Assembly: GCA_964614375.1 (NCBI GenBank)
Contig: CAZTLI010000030.1
Location: 1 to 21,432, forward strand
Origin: CAZTLI01 sp964614375
Lineage (GTDB): Bacteria; Chloroflexota; Anaerolineae; Aggregatilineales; Phototrophicaceae
Direction of reading: 5' to 3'
Length of the DNA stretch: 21,432 bases
Shown: piece after piece, positions 1 through 7,222 of the stretch
Layout of the letters: every line of letters starts with the position of its first letter
Position numbering within the stretch: position 1 is the stretch's first letter
The notes under the pieces: model-generated
What the model was told of the DNA's origin: nothing
Seen by the model: the letters and a program-made list of their open reading frames with translations, nothing else
Database searches by the model: none
Program-made: the position numbers and the translations under genes

Positions 1-354
1 GTGCCCGATGCTGATGCCATCAACGGTAAACCGATACATGCCATTCTGGTCAGGGTCGTGCTCGTGATGGTCAAGCGCCTCCATCGCGGCTATCGCTTGA
101 AATTCGATGCCTTTTTCGGTACGAGTGCCCGTCGATTGTGCCACTTGCAGCGCATTAATGACCGACGGATTGCCCGGAATCAAGTCGGCACGGCAGTGAA
201 AACTGTCATTATCTGACGACATAATCACGATGTCAGGCGCATCGGTAATCGGCGCATAACCGGCTGTCTCAGGTGTATAGGGGTCGGTGATAATGGTTGT
301 CCCGTCATCTGCCGTTATCAGAAAGCTGGCGTGTCCATACCATTTGAGTTTCAT
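1..354 (-). CDS. UlaG-like metallo-beta-lactamase-fold protein, partial (C-terminus beyond window)
   Basis: The first 118 residues are visible; the gene runs off the left edge. The N-terminus (MKLKWYGHASFLI, then TDPY at about 23-26) has the beta-strand layout of UlaG/UPF0173-type MBL-fold hydrolases, a family that includes the L-ascorbate-6-phosphate lactonase. The usual metal motif HxHxDH is missing: where SHxHxDH is expected, the protein reads SSDNDSFH at residues 46-53. It is therefore either a diverged subfamily with other ligands or a non-metal variant. Its ATG overlaps the TGA of the upstream oxidoreductase gene (ATGA, four bases), so the two are probably translationally coupled. It is the most downstream gene seen in the leftward dehydrogenase operon. 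A lactonase role would fit that setting but is only inference. Confidence 0.75.
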   Translation of the reverse strand, partial: MKLKWYGHASFLITADDGTTIITDPYTPETAGYAPITDAPDIVIMSSDNDSFHCRADLIPGNPSVINALQVAQSTGTRTEKGIEFQAIAAMEALDHHEHDPDQNGMYRFTVDGISIGH

Positions 355-1268
355 TGTTTCACCTTTGGCAGCAGTTCATCCACAACCAGGCTAATCACTT
401 CAGAATCAGGCAGACCAATCACATCCACCATAAAATAATCGACACCAATATCGGTAAACGCCGCCATCTGCTCGGCAATCTGATCTGGCGTACCTACAAA
501 GGCATTATCGGTGGTGTATTTGATGTCGCGGGAGTGAGCACGCGATTCGGCTTCTGCTGGTGTTTTGCCAATAGCGATGCGTCCGAACCATGTCAACCGT
601 ATAGTCGAAATGTCGCGTCCCAGTGCCTCACAATGGCCTTTAAGGACGTTCAATCGATCCGTATATTTATGGATATTCGCATCCGACAGATTCCACATAT
701 CGGCATGGCGGGCGGCCAATTTCATTGTTGTTTTGCCACCACCGCCGACAACGATGGGTGGAACGGGGTCGGGTTTTGGTTCGCACCACGCATCGGTTAC
801 GCGATAATACTTGCCTGCATAAGTCACTTGACCGGGTTCAGCCCACATACGTTTGAGGATTTCGAGCGTATCTTCAAGTTGTTCGAGACGGACTTTTGGC
901 GTTGGATAATCAAAATCATAAGCGCGATACTCATTTTCTTTCCACCCTGCCCCAATGCCCATGATGAATCGCCCACGGGTGACCGTTTGCAGCGTCGCGC
1001 CCATCAATGCCAGCATTGCAGGATTGCGATAATTCTGCCCCAGCACCATCGGCCCCACTTCATAAGCTGGAAAGCGCGCCGCGAGGTAACTTAACACCGT
1101 CCATGCTTCATAAGTCGGCGCGCCGTCCCAGAAAAAGTGGTCGGTCATCCACAAACTACGAAAATGACCTTCAAGACTCGGTAAGCTGTCATCAAGATCA
1201 CTTAACCAGATGTCTAGTTGTCCCGGAGGTGGGCCCGGAAGCAAACCCAGGCCAAAATCAACTGTCAT
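351..1268 (-). CDS. LLM-class flavin/F420-dependent oxidoreductase (Rv1855c-type)
   Basis: This 305-residue protein has the luciferase-like (bacterial luciferase/F420 reductase) TIM-barrel pattern: WMTDHFFW at 40-47, a conserved RFIMGIGAGWKENEY stretch around 100-114, an EPKPDPVPPIVVGGGG segment around 163-178, and a C-terminal VGTPDQIAEQ signature. The arrangement resembles the probable F420-dependent oxidoreductase group typified by Rv1855c of Mycobacterium. Members use reduced F420 or FMN to reduce or oxidise small molecules; the substrate is unknown. ATG is the first codon, with GGGGGA about seven bases upstream. It lies 18 bp after the small membrane protein gene and overlaps the next gene by four bases. 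Which flavin it uses, and whether it belongs to the sugar pathway or is just carried in the operon, cannot be read from the sequence. Confidence 0.88.
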   Translation of the reverse strand: MTVDFGLGLLPGPPPGQLDIWLSDLDDSLPSLEGHFRSLWMTDHFFWDGAPTYEAWTVLSYLAARFPAYEVGPMVLGQNYRNPAMLALMGATLQTVTRGRFIMGIGAGWKENEYRAYDFDYPTPKVRLEQLEDTLEILKRMWAEPGQVTYAGKYYRVTDAWCEPKPDPVPPIVVGGGGKTTMKLAARHADMWNLSDANIHKYTDRLNVLKGHCEALGRDISTIRLTWFGRIAIGKTPAEAESRAHSRDIKYTTDNAFVGTPDQIAEQMAAFTDIGVDYFMVDVIGLPDSEVISLVVDELLPKVKQ

Positions 1269-1286
1269 ATTGAGTCCCCCATTTGC

Positions 1287-1502
1287 TCATAATCCAAGCA
1301 CGATAAACATTGCACCGAACGCCAGAAAATAAAATGCGTAGCCTTTCGTCCGGGTATCCCATTCGGGTGTCCGTTCAGGATTGCGTTTGCTCCAACGAGG
1401 TTCAAGGCTATAGAGTCTCCATAACCAATCACGCCGAAAAAGACTCATCAAACCGATAACCACTAGAGCGATTCCACCGAAGAATAACAGCGCATCATTC
1501 AT
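1287..1502 (-). CDS. Small two-helix membrane protein of unknown function
   Basis: This 71-residue protein has one hydrophobic segment at about residues 4-22, a basic and aromatic linker (WRLYSLEPRWSKRNPERTPEW, about 28-48), and a second hydrophobic segment at about 55-70. That predicts a helical hairpin in the cytoplasmic membrane with a charged loop. I do not recognise its function; small proteins of this style are often filed under DUF families. It starts with ATG only two bases after the stop of the dehydrogenase gene and ends 18 bp before the oxidoreductase gene, so it is clearly in their operon. The dense packing and absence of an alternative reading make it a real gene despite its size. 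Confidence 0.72.
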   Translation of the reverse strand: MNDALLFFGGIALVVIGLMSLFRRDWLWRLYSLEPRWSKRNPERTPEWDTRTKGYAFYFLAFGAMFIVLGL

Positions 1503-1504
1503 GA

Positions 1505-2665
1505 TTAATTCGGCAGTAAAATAATCTTGGCGTCTGCGCGACTTTCAAGACGTTTAAAGGCTAAGAGCGCATCATTCAACGGCATTCGTGCGCTGACCAT
1601 CTTTCGCATATCAATCCGCCCTGCCGCCATCAAGCGAATCACATTCTGGAATGTGCCACTGCCCGAATGACCCAATGACCCTGCAAGCTGTACACCGCGC
1701 TGCTTGTACGTCACCGTAGGCAGTACAGGTCGCTTACCGCCCATGCCTATATCAATTATGGTGGCATTGACCGCCAAACATGAATCAAGCACTTGAATAG
1801 TCTTATCTGCAACACCCGCACACTCGACCACATAATCAACACCACGCCCATATGTCAATTCCAGCACCGCTTCGTTCAAATCACTCACCGCAAGCGGGTC
1901 AAGGACGTGCGTAGCGCCCATACGTTCGGCAATCGCGCGGCGGCTGGCGGAAGTCTCCAACACGATAACCTGTGCTGCGCCCGCGGCAATCGCCAGCGCT
2001 TCTGCCGCCAGACCAATTGGCCCCGCGCCGAAAATCACGACATTATTGCCCGGTTGCCATGTCGCCTGACGGTTGAACATCCCCTGATACGACACACCTG
2101 TTGGCTCGACCATCGCGCCCATGACCAGCGCTTCCGTTTCATCGCCCAATCTGTCTGCCAGTTCATCCAATTTCCAACAATATTTAGACCGGACAGAGAC
2201 ATACTGTGCCATCGCGCCGGGTGTGGTAAAACCCAATTCCTCCATGTTCTCGCAGTGATTGACGAAACCACGTCGGCAAGCGACACAGTAACCACACCAT
2301 TGAATTTCCTCGACAGCGACCAAATCGCCCTTTTGCAAATCATCAACGCCATTACCCACTTCTACGACACGCCCCGCAAATTCATGACCGAGAATGTTCG
2401 GCGTGCCGACATAACCCGGATAGAGCATATAACCGTCGGCATCGTGCTCAACCATGTGCATATCTGAACCACAGATACCCACTGCGGCAACCTCAATAAT
2501 TACTTCATCAGGTTGCGGGATAGGGTCGGACGATGCGCCTAGCGTGATTGTCGGATTTTTCCAGACCATGTGCCCGCGCCGAATTTTACGGGTTTCACGC
2601 TCACGGTCAGACAATTTGTAGTCGGCTTTCGGTGCCCACTCTGCATTTAATGTCAATGCCTGCAC
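1505..2665 (-). CDS. Zinc-dependent medium-chain dehydrogenase, scyllo-inosose 3-dehydrogenase-like
   Basis: This is a full-length 386-residue medium-chain alcohol dehydrogenase. Catalytic zinc ligands are visible as C65 (GICGSD) and H94-E95 (GHE), with E187 in VEPTG. The structural zinc cysteines are C124, C127, C130 and C138. The Rossmann motif GAGPIG is at 213-218, and E236 ends the second strand, which favours NAD over NADP. The long N-terminal lead (MQALTLNAEWAPKADYKLSD, then an RRGHMVWKNP stretch) resembles the Thermotoga scyllo-inosose dehydrogenase group rather than sorbitol or threonine dehydrogenases; this is a judgement from memory of that family. Probable reaction: oxidation of a secondary hydroxyl on a sugar, cyclitol or sugar acid. 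The start is GTG with GGAG eight bases upstream. It lies 20 bp behind the other dehydrogenase and two bases before the small membrane protein gene. Confidence 0.87.
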   Translation of the reverse strand: MQALTLNAEWAPKADYKLSDRERETRKIRRGHMVWKNPTITLGASSDPIPQPDEVIIEVAAVGICGSDMHMVEHDADGYMLYPGYVGTPNILGHEFAGRVVEVGNGVDDLQKGDLVAVEEIQWCGYCVACRRGFVNHCENMEELGFTTPGAMAQYVSVRSKYCWKLDELADRLGDETEALVMGAMVEPTGVSYQGMFNRQATWQPGNNVVIFGAGPIGLAAEALAIAAGAAQVIVLETSASRRAIAERMGATHVLDPLAVSDLNEAVLELTYGRGVDYVVECAGVADKTIQVLDSCLAVNATIIDIGMGGKRPVLPTVTYKQRGVQLAGSLGHSGSGTFQNVIRLMAAGRIDMRKMVSARMPLNDALLAFKRLESRADAKIILLPN

Positions 2666-2685
2666 GGAAGATTCTCCAATTATGT

Positions 2686-3831
2686 CTAGTGATGCGGTTC
2701 AAAAACAACTTTCATACACTCTAAATTGAGTGCGGTATCCATCGCTTGCTGCGCCTGTTCCAACGGAAAGCGATGCGTTACAAACTTATCCAATGGCATC
2801 GAATCCTGATAGCGCAGCAGCAATTCCATACTTGCGCCATAACCCGTAAAGGGATGATTACTCAGGCCAATAAGCCGCAGCGACTTACTCACAATATGAT
2901 GTGGATTGAGCGCAATATCGCCCATATCCACAAATACACCCTCCAGCACATACATCCCCCCACGCCGAATCAGGTGTAATGCTTCCGGGACGGCTTCAGG
3001 GTAGCCCACACACTCAATCGCTATGTCAACACCGCGCCCGTGAGTCCATTGATGTACCATGTCGATTCGTTCATCAGCGGTAGTTTCTTCCACATTGAGT
3101 ACGTAGTCCGCACCGAACTGCCGCGCCATTGCAAGTCTATAATTCGAGCGATCAATTGCGATAATCGTGCCCGCCCCCATCATACGCGCTTTAATCAAAT
3201 GGCACAGTCCCAGCGGCCCCGCGCCTTGAATGAGCACGCTATCACCACTCACAAATCCCTCAGCAGCGATAGATGAAAATTCTTTAGCCTTATCCAGCGC
3301 ATAGGTGCAGGCCATTATCTCAGTGTAGACAGCAATTTCCGGCGATAAGCCATCAGGCACTTTATATACAAATGCTTCCGGGATTATCACCATATATTCA
3401 GCCCAACCGCCCATCAAGGGCTGTTCGGTCGCGCGAAATGAATTGCCATAACCCCGCCAATGTTCACACCATGAATAGCCAAAAATATGTCTACAGTTAT
3501 AACACGTCCCGCAGACCACATCCGGGCACATGGTAATCCGATCCCCAATTCGCAGACGATTACCATAAAAGTCAACGGCGGTTGGCGTCACATCAACCAC
3601 AATGCCAACATTTTCATGACCCGGAATCAAGGGGAAGGGGCTGGTTTGTTCATTTGCTGTCGCGCCGTATTGGGTCGTTTCGCCGCGATAGGTGTGTTTA
3701 TCCGTGCCGCAGATTCCGCTCATCTCGATTTGCATAAGCAAACCACCCGCTTGCAGCGTTGGAATAGGATATTCCCGTACCTCTAACCGATGTGGTTCGA
3801 CAATGGTAACCGCTTTAGCAACTTCCGGCAT
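2686..3831 (-). CDS. Zinc-dependent medium-chain alcohol/polyol dehydrogenase
   Basis: This 381-residue protein carries catalytic zinc ligands C41 (GICGTD) and H72-E73 (GHE), structural-zinc cysteines C107, C110, C113 and C122, a second-shell E171, Rossmann motif GAGPLG at 203-208, and D227 at the end of the second strand, which points to NAD. An insertion between residues 50 and 66 (an ETTQYGATANEQ stretch) precedes the GHE motif and is longer than in sorbitol dehydrogenase. The substrate is unknown; a sugar or polyol is likely from context. It is the first gene of the leftward operon. Its ATG is about 73 bases below a candidate promoter at 3911-3939 that contains the GntR-type operator, so repression by the divergently encoded regulator is expected. 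Confidence 0.87.
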   Translation of the reverse strand: MPEVAKAVTIVEPHRLEVREYPIPTLQAGGLLMQIEMSGICGTDKHTYRGETTQYGATANEQTSPFPLIPGHENVGIVVDVTPTAVDFYGNRLRIGDRITMCPDVVCGTCYNCRHIFGYSWCEHWRGYGNSFRATEQPLMGGWAEYMVIIPEAFVYKVPDGLSPEIAVYTEIMACTYALDKAKEFSSIAAEGFVSGDSVLIQGAGPLGLCHLIKARMMGAGTIIAIDRSNYRLAMARQFGADYVLNVEETTADERIDMVHQWTHGRGVDIAIECVGYPEAVPEALHLIRRGGMYVLEGVFVDMGDIALNPHHIVSKSLRLIGLSNHPFTGYGASMELLLRYQDSMPLDKFVTHRFPLEQAQQAMDTALNLECMKVVFEPHH

Positions 3832-3872
3832 GGTTTTTTCCAGGTTGTAACACAGGCAAATTGGATGAATCT

Positions 3873-3890
3873 ATGATTTTATTAAATCAT
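3873..3890. repeat. Inverted repeat in the divergent promoter region
   Basis: ATGATTT and AAATCAT form a perfect 7-bp inverted repeat around TATT. The arms begin with ATGAT and end with ATCAT, as does the palindrome 28 bp away at 3918-3929. It lies in the predicted leader of the dehydrogenase operon and just upstream of the GntR promoter. It may be a second, wider-spaced site for the same regulator. Confidence 0.5.
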
Positions 3891-3893
3891 TGG

Positions 3894-3922
3894 TTTTCAA
3901 ATCACCGGAAAAGATATATGAT
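3894..3922 (+). promoter_or_regulatory. Candidate sigma70 promoter for the GntR-dehydratase-dehydrogenase operon
   Basis: TTTTCA (3894-3899) and TATGAT (3917-3922) are separated by 17 bp. The -10 element overlaps the 12-bp palindrome ATGATATATCAT at 3918-3929. Transcription would begin near 3929, about 20 bases before the GntR ATG at 3950. This supports that ATG and argues for autorepression. Confidence 0.5.
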
Positions 3923-3930
3923 ATATCATT
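3911..3930. promoter_or_regulatory. Probable GntR operator, copy 1 (shared 20-bp site)
   Basis: The site AAGATATATGATATATCATT contains a perfect 12-bp palindrome (ATGATATATCAT, 3918-3929). Nineteen of its 20 bases recur at 13931-13950 in front of the ABC binding-protein gene. It sits between and inside the two divergent candidate promoters, next to the gene of an FCD-type GntR regulator, the class that usually binds short palindromes of this size at its own promoter. The binding protein is inferred. Confidence 0.68.
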
Positions 3931-3939
3931 ATTTGTCAA
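3911..3939 (-). promoter_or_regulatory. Candidate sigma70 promoter for the leftward dehydrogenase operon
   Basis: On the minus strand a perfect TTGACA (3939-3934) is followed after 17 bp by TATCTT (3916-3911). The palindrome at 3918-3929 lies entirely in the spacer, so a bound repressor would block polymerase. The same TATCTT next to the same operator occurs before the ABC importer. Confidence 0.58.
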
Positions 3940-3949
3940 TGAGGGTGGC

Positions 3950-4666
3950 ATGGCGCGACGAAAAGAAGAAAAACCAGAACTCACATTACACCTTAAAGAG
4001 GGAAACCTTCGCCAATCTATCAGTGATGTGGTGTATGAAACGCTGCTGGAAGCAATACTCTCGCAAGAATTGCCGGGCAGCACACCCCTCTTTGAAGCCC
4101 AACTCGCCGAACAGTTTAACGTGAGCAAAACGCCCATACGTGAAGCCATACAGCGGTTGTCACAGACGGGTCTGGTTGACTATGAACGCGCGCGCGGCGC
4201 TACAGTACACATGCTCACCCGTGATGAGATTCAGGATATTTTTGAGATGCGCTGTTTGCTTGAGCCGCTCGCACTACGCCAAAGCGCCACCCACATTACC
4301 CGCGCTGAAATCGCCCGTCTTGACGATGTTTTAAATCAAGCGCAGCACGCACTCGATGCAGAAAACTATCGTCTCTTAAGCCTATTCAATACTGAATTTC
4401 ATCGCTCAATCGTCGCTAATGCCACCAATACTCTGCTGCTTCGGTGGCTAGATAGTCTCGGACACCGAAGACGATTGATTAGTCTGCAAGGTTGGGCAAT
4501 AGAAAACCGCAGCCAACGTGAACAGGAAGAACATCGGGAAATACTGCACGCTATTCGTGATAATGATATTGATCATGCCGTCCACTCGCTCACTCAACAT
4601 ATCACACGGTTTGCTCAGATCGTGCTGGACAATCATCCTGAACCAGAGGAAAAAATCAGTTCTTAG
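3950..4666 (+). CDS. GntR-family transcriptional regulator, FadR/FCD subfamily
   Basis: This 238-residue regulator has an N-terminal winged helix (about residues 20-85; the recognition-helix stretch FNVSKTPIREAIQRL is at 56-70) and a C-terminal all-helical FCD ligand domain (about 95-225). The histidines typical of the metal-binding FCD pocket are present (LFNTEFHRSI, EEHREIL, TQHI). FCD regulators usually respond to organic acids or sugar acids made by the pathway they control. An in-frame ATG exists at 3890, but it lies upstream of the candidate promoter and would translate the operator. The ATG at 3950 follows GAGGGTGG and gives a normal family length. The gene is divergent from the dehydrogenase operon and 28 bp ahead of the dehydratase gene, so it likely controls both arms and itself. 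Confidence 0.92.
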   Translation: MARRKEEKPELTLHLKEGNLRQSISDVVYETLLEAILSQELPGSTPLFEAQLAEQFNVSKTPIREAIQRLSQTGLVDYERARGATVHMLTRDEIQDIFEMRCLLEPLALRQSATHITRAEIARLDDVLNQAQHALDAENYRLLSLFNTEFHRSIVANATNTLLLRWLDSLGHRRRLISLQGWAIENRSQREQEEHREILHAIRDNDIDHAVHSLTQHITRFAQIVLDNHPEPEEKISS

Positions 4667-4694
4667 TTTGAGGACAATCTCAGGAGCAGCGACA

Positions 4695-5615
4695 ATGTTA
4701 CGTGGGATACTGCCGATTGTATTTACCCCTTTTGACCGGGATGGACAAGTCGATGCAGAGAGCCTGCGCCGTATCGTGCGCTTTGAACTGGAGGGCGGCG
4801 TGCATGGTATTGGTATCAATGGCTTTGCCAGTGAAGCCTACAAACTCACCGATGACGAACGACGCAATACAGTTGCGATAGTCGCTCACGAAGTCGCAGG
4901 AGCAATACCCCTGATTATCGGAATCGCTCCCGGCAGTACCGAAGCAGCCATTCAGCAAGCGCGTGAATTTGCTAAATATCAGCCTGCCGCGTTGATGACC
5001 CTTCCACCTGCGACAATGGACAACGGCATTCAATCACTGGTGGAACATTACATCGCGCTAGGGAAAGCCGTTGACATTCCCATTATGGTGCAGCAATCGC
5101 CTCATATTCCAGCCTATAGCCATTGCGCGCTTCCGGCACACGCATTGGCGGAAATTGCCCATCGCGCGCCAAATGTCAGGTACTTCAAAATAGAGGGACC
5201 CAGTTCGGCCCAACGCATGGCACAACTTCACCCCCTGGTTGATGAGCCAGTGAGCCTATTCGGTGGCGGTGGAGGCATCACAGTTATTGATGAACTCCGT
5301 GCTGGTGCCAATGGCCTGATACCGGGTGTTGGGTTCAACGAAATTTTCATGGCAATATGGCAAGCATGGGAAAGAGGCGATACACTTGCTGCCGAAACCA
5401 TTCTTCAACAAGCACAACCGCTCATTGATGCGGTATCATTGCAAGGGCATGAGTATTCGCTTCATGCACGAAAGCGGTTGATGAACCGTGTTGGTTACAT
5501 ATCGGATGCAATCGTCCGTCAACCAACCGTCCCATTTAGTGATGATGACCACAACGCCCTGATCGAACTGGTCGATAAGCTCAATCTACGGATTTCGCAG
5601 CCTGCAATTGCATAA
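4695..5615 (+). CDS. DHDPS-family dehydratase, probable L-2-keto-3-deoxyarabonate dehydratase
   Basis: This 306-residue protein is a class I aldolase-fold member of the dihydrodipicolinate synthase family. The Schiff-base lysine is K165 in YFKIEGP. The DapA Thr-Thr motif is replaced by GFASE (43-47 region), and the catalytic tyrosine segment YNxP is replaced by QQSP at 133-136 (IPIMVQQSP), so it is not a lysine-biosynthesis enzyme. IPIMVQ..P followed by YFKIE matches my recollection of the Azospirillum L-2-keto-3-deoxyarabonate dehydratase. That enzyme converts the 2-keto-3-deoxy acid to alpha-ketoglutarate semialdehyde, exactly the substrate of the next gene's family. A hydroxyproline-pathway or other keto-acid role is less likely. 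The ATG at 4695 follows GGAG by eight bases; a longer in-frame start would overlap the GntR gene deeply. Confidence 0.82.
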   Translation: MLRGILPIVFTPFDRDGQVDAESLRRIVRFELEGGVHGIGINGFASEAYKLTDDERRNTVAIVAHEVAGAIPLIIGIAPGSTEAAIQQAREFAKYQPAALMTLPPATMDNGIQSLVEHYIALGKAVDIPIMVQQSPHIPAYSHCALPAHALAEIAHRAPNVRYFKIEGPSSAQRMAQLHPLVDEPVSLFGGGGGITVIDELRAGANGLIPGVGFNEIFMAIWQAWERGDTLAAETILQQAQPLIDAVSLQGHEYSLHARKRLMNRVGYISDAIVRQPTVPFSDDDHNALIELVDKLNLRISQPAIA

Positions 5616-5629
5616 GGATTTCACAGCAC

Positions 5630-7222
5630 ATGAAACTTACAGGTCACAATAGCATTGCCGGATCATATAGCGGCAGTGGTAGTGAAACATTCACAAGTAT
5701 CAATCCACGAAATAAAACACCGGGCGACACTGCCTTTTACAATGCGACAAATGTCGAAATTGACCGCGCGGTGAGTGCCGCAATCCCTGCATTTGCAGAA
5801 ACACGTCTCTATTCAACAGCGCGATTGGCTGACTTTTTAGATACTGTTGCAGACGAAGTGGATGCGCTTGGCGATTATCTGTTACACACTGCCGACATGG
5901 AAACAGGTCTCGGCTTGCCGCGTCTGACCGGAGAACGTGGGCGTACAACAGGCCAACTACGCGCGTTTGGTAATTTGCTGCGTGAGGGGTCATATGTAGA
6001 AGCCATTATCGACACTGCCCTACCAGACCGTACACCGCTCCCGCGTCCCGACATCCGGCGAATGCTATTTCCAATTGGGCCTGTGGCGGTATTTTCAGCC
6101 AGCAATTTCCCATTCGCGTTTGCGGTAGTCGGTGGCGATACCGCATCGGCTTTTGCAGCGGGCTGTCCCGTGGTTGTGAAAGCTCATCCCGGTCATCCCG
6201 CTACATCGGAACTCTTCGCACAGGCTGTCAATCGCGCGATTGAGAAACAGCAGTTTCCAAAGGGCTTTTTCTCGTTGATTCAGGGTAATACTGTCGAAGT
6301 CGGTCAGCAGCTTGTACAGCATCCGGGCATTGAAGCAGTTGGGTTCACAGGTTCATTGCGCGCCGGACGCGCTATCTACAACACCGCCGCTGCGCGTCCT
6401 AAACCAATACCGGTCTATGCCGAAATGGGCAGCATCAATCCAGTCATCATTTTGCCCGATGCCATGACGACTCGCGGCGAGTCAATTGCGGATGGTCTTG
6501 CTGCGTCCGTCACATTGGGCAGCGGGCAATTCTGCACCAATCCGGGTTTGGTTTTGGTGGTTGATAATGAAGAAACATTGCAGTTCATTGACGGAGTAAA
6601 ACGCAAGCTCGAAAGCATCAATCCTGGAATCTTGCTCAATGCCGCAATCGAACGTGGGTTGACACATACTGTCAACCAAACACAACAACACAAAGCAATA
6701 ACAGTGCTCACTGGGGCAAGCCTTGCAGACACAGAGGGTTACTGCTATCAGAACACGGTTCTGATGACTTCGGCTGCCGCATTTCGCAATGACCGCAGTT
6801 TACAGGTAGAACATTTCGGGCCTGTGACACTATTTGTCTTGTGCGACTCGGTTGATGACCTCAAACAAACTGTTCGTATGCTGGAAGGCAATCTCACAGC
6901 GACAATCCATGCTGAAGACACCGAGATAACACAAGCAGCGGAATTAGCAACAATACTACGCGAAAAAGTAGGACGACTGATTTGGAATGGATTTCCAACA
7001 GGTGTCGAAGTCGTCTCTGCAATGCAGCATGGCGGCCCCTACCCCGCGACGACAGCGCCTGCGACGACCTCTGTCGGCATGACAGCGATCAAACGATTCA
7101 TGCGCCCTGTGGCCTTCCAAAATATGCCTCACACAATGCTGCCCGATGCGCTCCAAGATAATAATCCGTTAAATATCATGCGAATGGTCAATGGAGACTA
7201 CACCCGCGCACAGATTACGTGA
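5630..7222 (+). CDS. Alpha-ketoglutarate semialdehyde dehydrogenase (aldehyde dehydrogenase superfamily)
   Basis: This 530-residue aldehyde dehydrogenase has the oxyanion asparagine N159 (SASNFPF), cofactor lysine K184 (VVVKAHPGHP), the cofactor-loop motif FTGS at 239-242, general base E265 (YAEMGSINP) and nucleophile C302 (GSGQFCTNPG). VKAHPGHP, AEMGSINP and GGPYPAT near the C-terminus are characteristic of the NADP-linked 2,5-dioxovalerate (alpha-ketoglutarate semialdehyde) dehydrogenase group used in pentose, glucarate and hydroxyproline breakdown. It would deliver alpha-ketoglutarate to the TCA cycle. It begins 14 bases after the dehydratase gene, with AAGGA upstream of ATG, so the two work in sequence. 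Its last eight bases overlap the end of the convergent permease gene. Confidence 0.92.
   Translation: MKLTGHNSIAGSYSGSGSETFTSINPRNKTPGDTAFYNATNVEIDRAVSAAIPAFAETRLYSTARLADFLDTVADEVDALGDYLLHTADMETGLGLPRLTGERGRTTGQLRAFGNLLREGSYVEAIIDTALPDRTPLPRPDIRRMLFPIGPVAVFSASNFPFAFAVVGGDTASAFAAGCPVVVKAHPGHPATSELFAQAVNRAIEKQQFPKGFFSLIQGNTVEVGQQLVQHPGIEAVGFTGSLRAGRAIYNTAAARPKPIPVYAEMGSINPVIILPDAMTTRGESIADGLAASVTLGSGQFCTNPGLVLVVDNEETLQFIDGVKRKLESINPGILLNAAIERGLTHTVNQTQQHKAITVLTGASLADTEGYCYQNTVLMTSAAAFRNDRSLQVEHFGPVTLFVLCDSVDDLKQTVRMLEGNLTATIHAEDTEITQAAELATILREKVGRLIWNGFPTGVEVVSAMQHGGPYPATTAPATTSVGMTAIKRFMRPVAFQNMPHTMLPDALQDNNPLNIMRMVNGDYTRAQIT

Noticed and set aside
354..1094. Open frame of 246 codons on the plus strand opposite the LLM oxidoreductase
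   Set aside because: Cys/His/Phe-rich translation without domain character, fully antisense to a well-supported gene.
1793..2467. Open frame of 224 codons on the plus strand opposite the zinc dehydrogenase
   Set aside because: Shadow frame; the dehydrogenase on the other strand has all zinc and Rossmann motifs.
3890..3949. Longer N-terminus for the GntR regulator starting at the ATG at 3890
   Set aside because: It would translate the operator and the candidate promoter, adds 20 residues outside the family fold, and lacks a ribosome binding site; the ATG at 3950 has GAGGGTGG.
4518..4694. Longer start for the DHDPS-family gene inside the GntR gene
   Set aside because: It would overlap the regulator by about 150 bp and add 59 residues with no family counterpart; the ATG at 4695 has a good GGAG.
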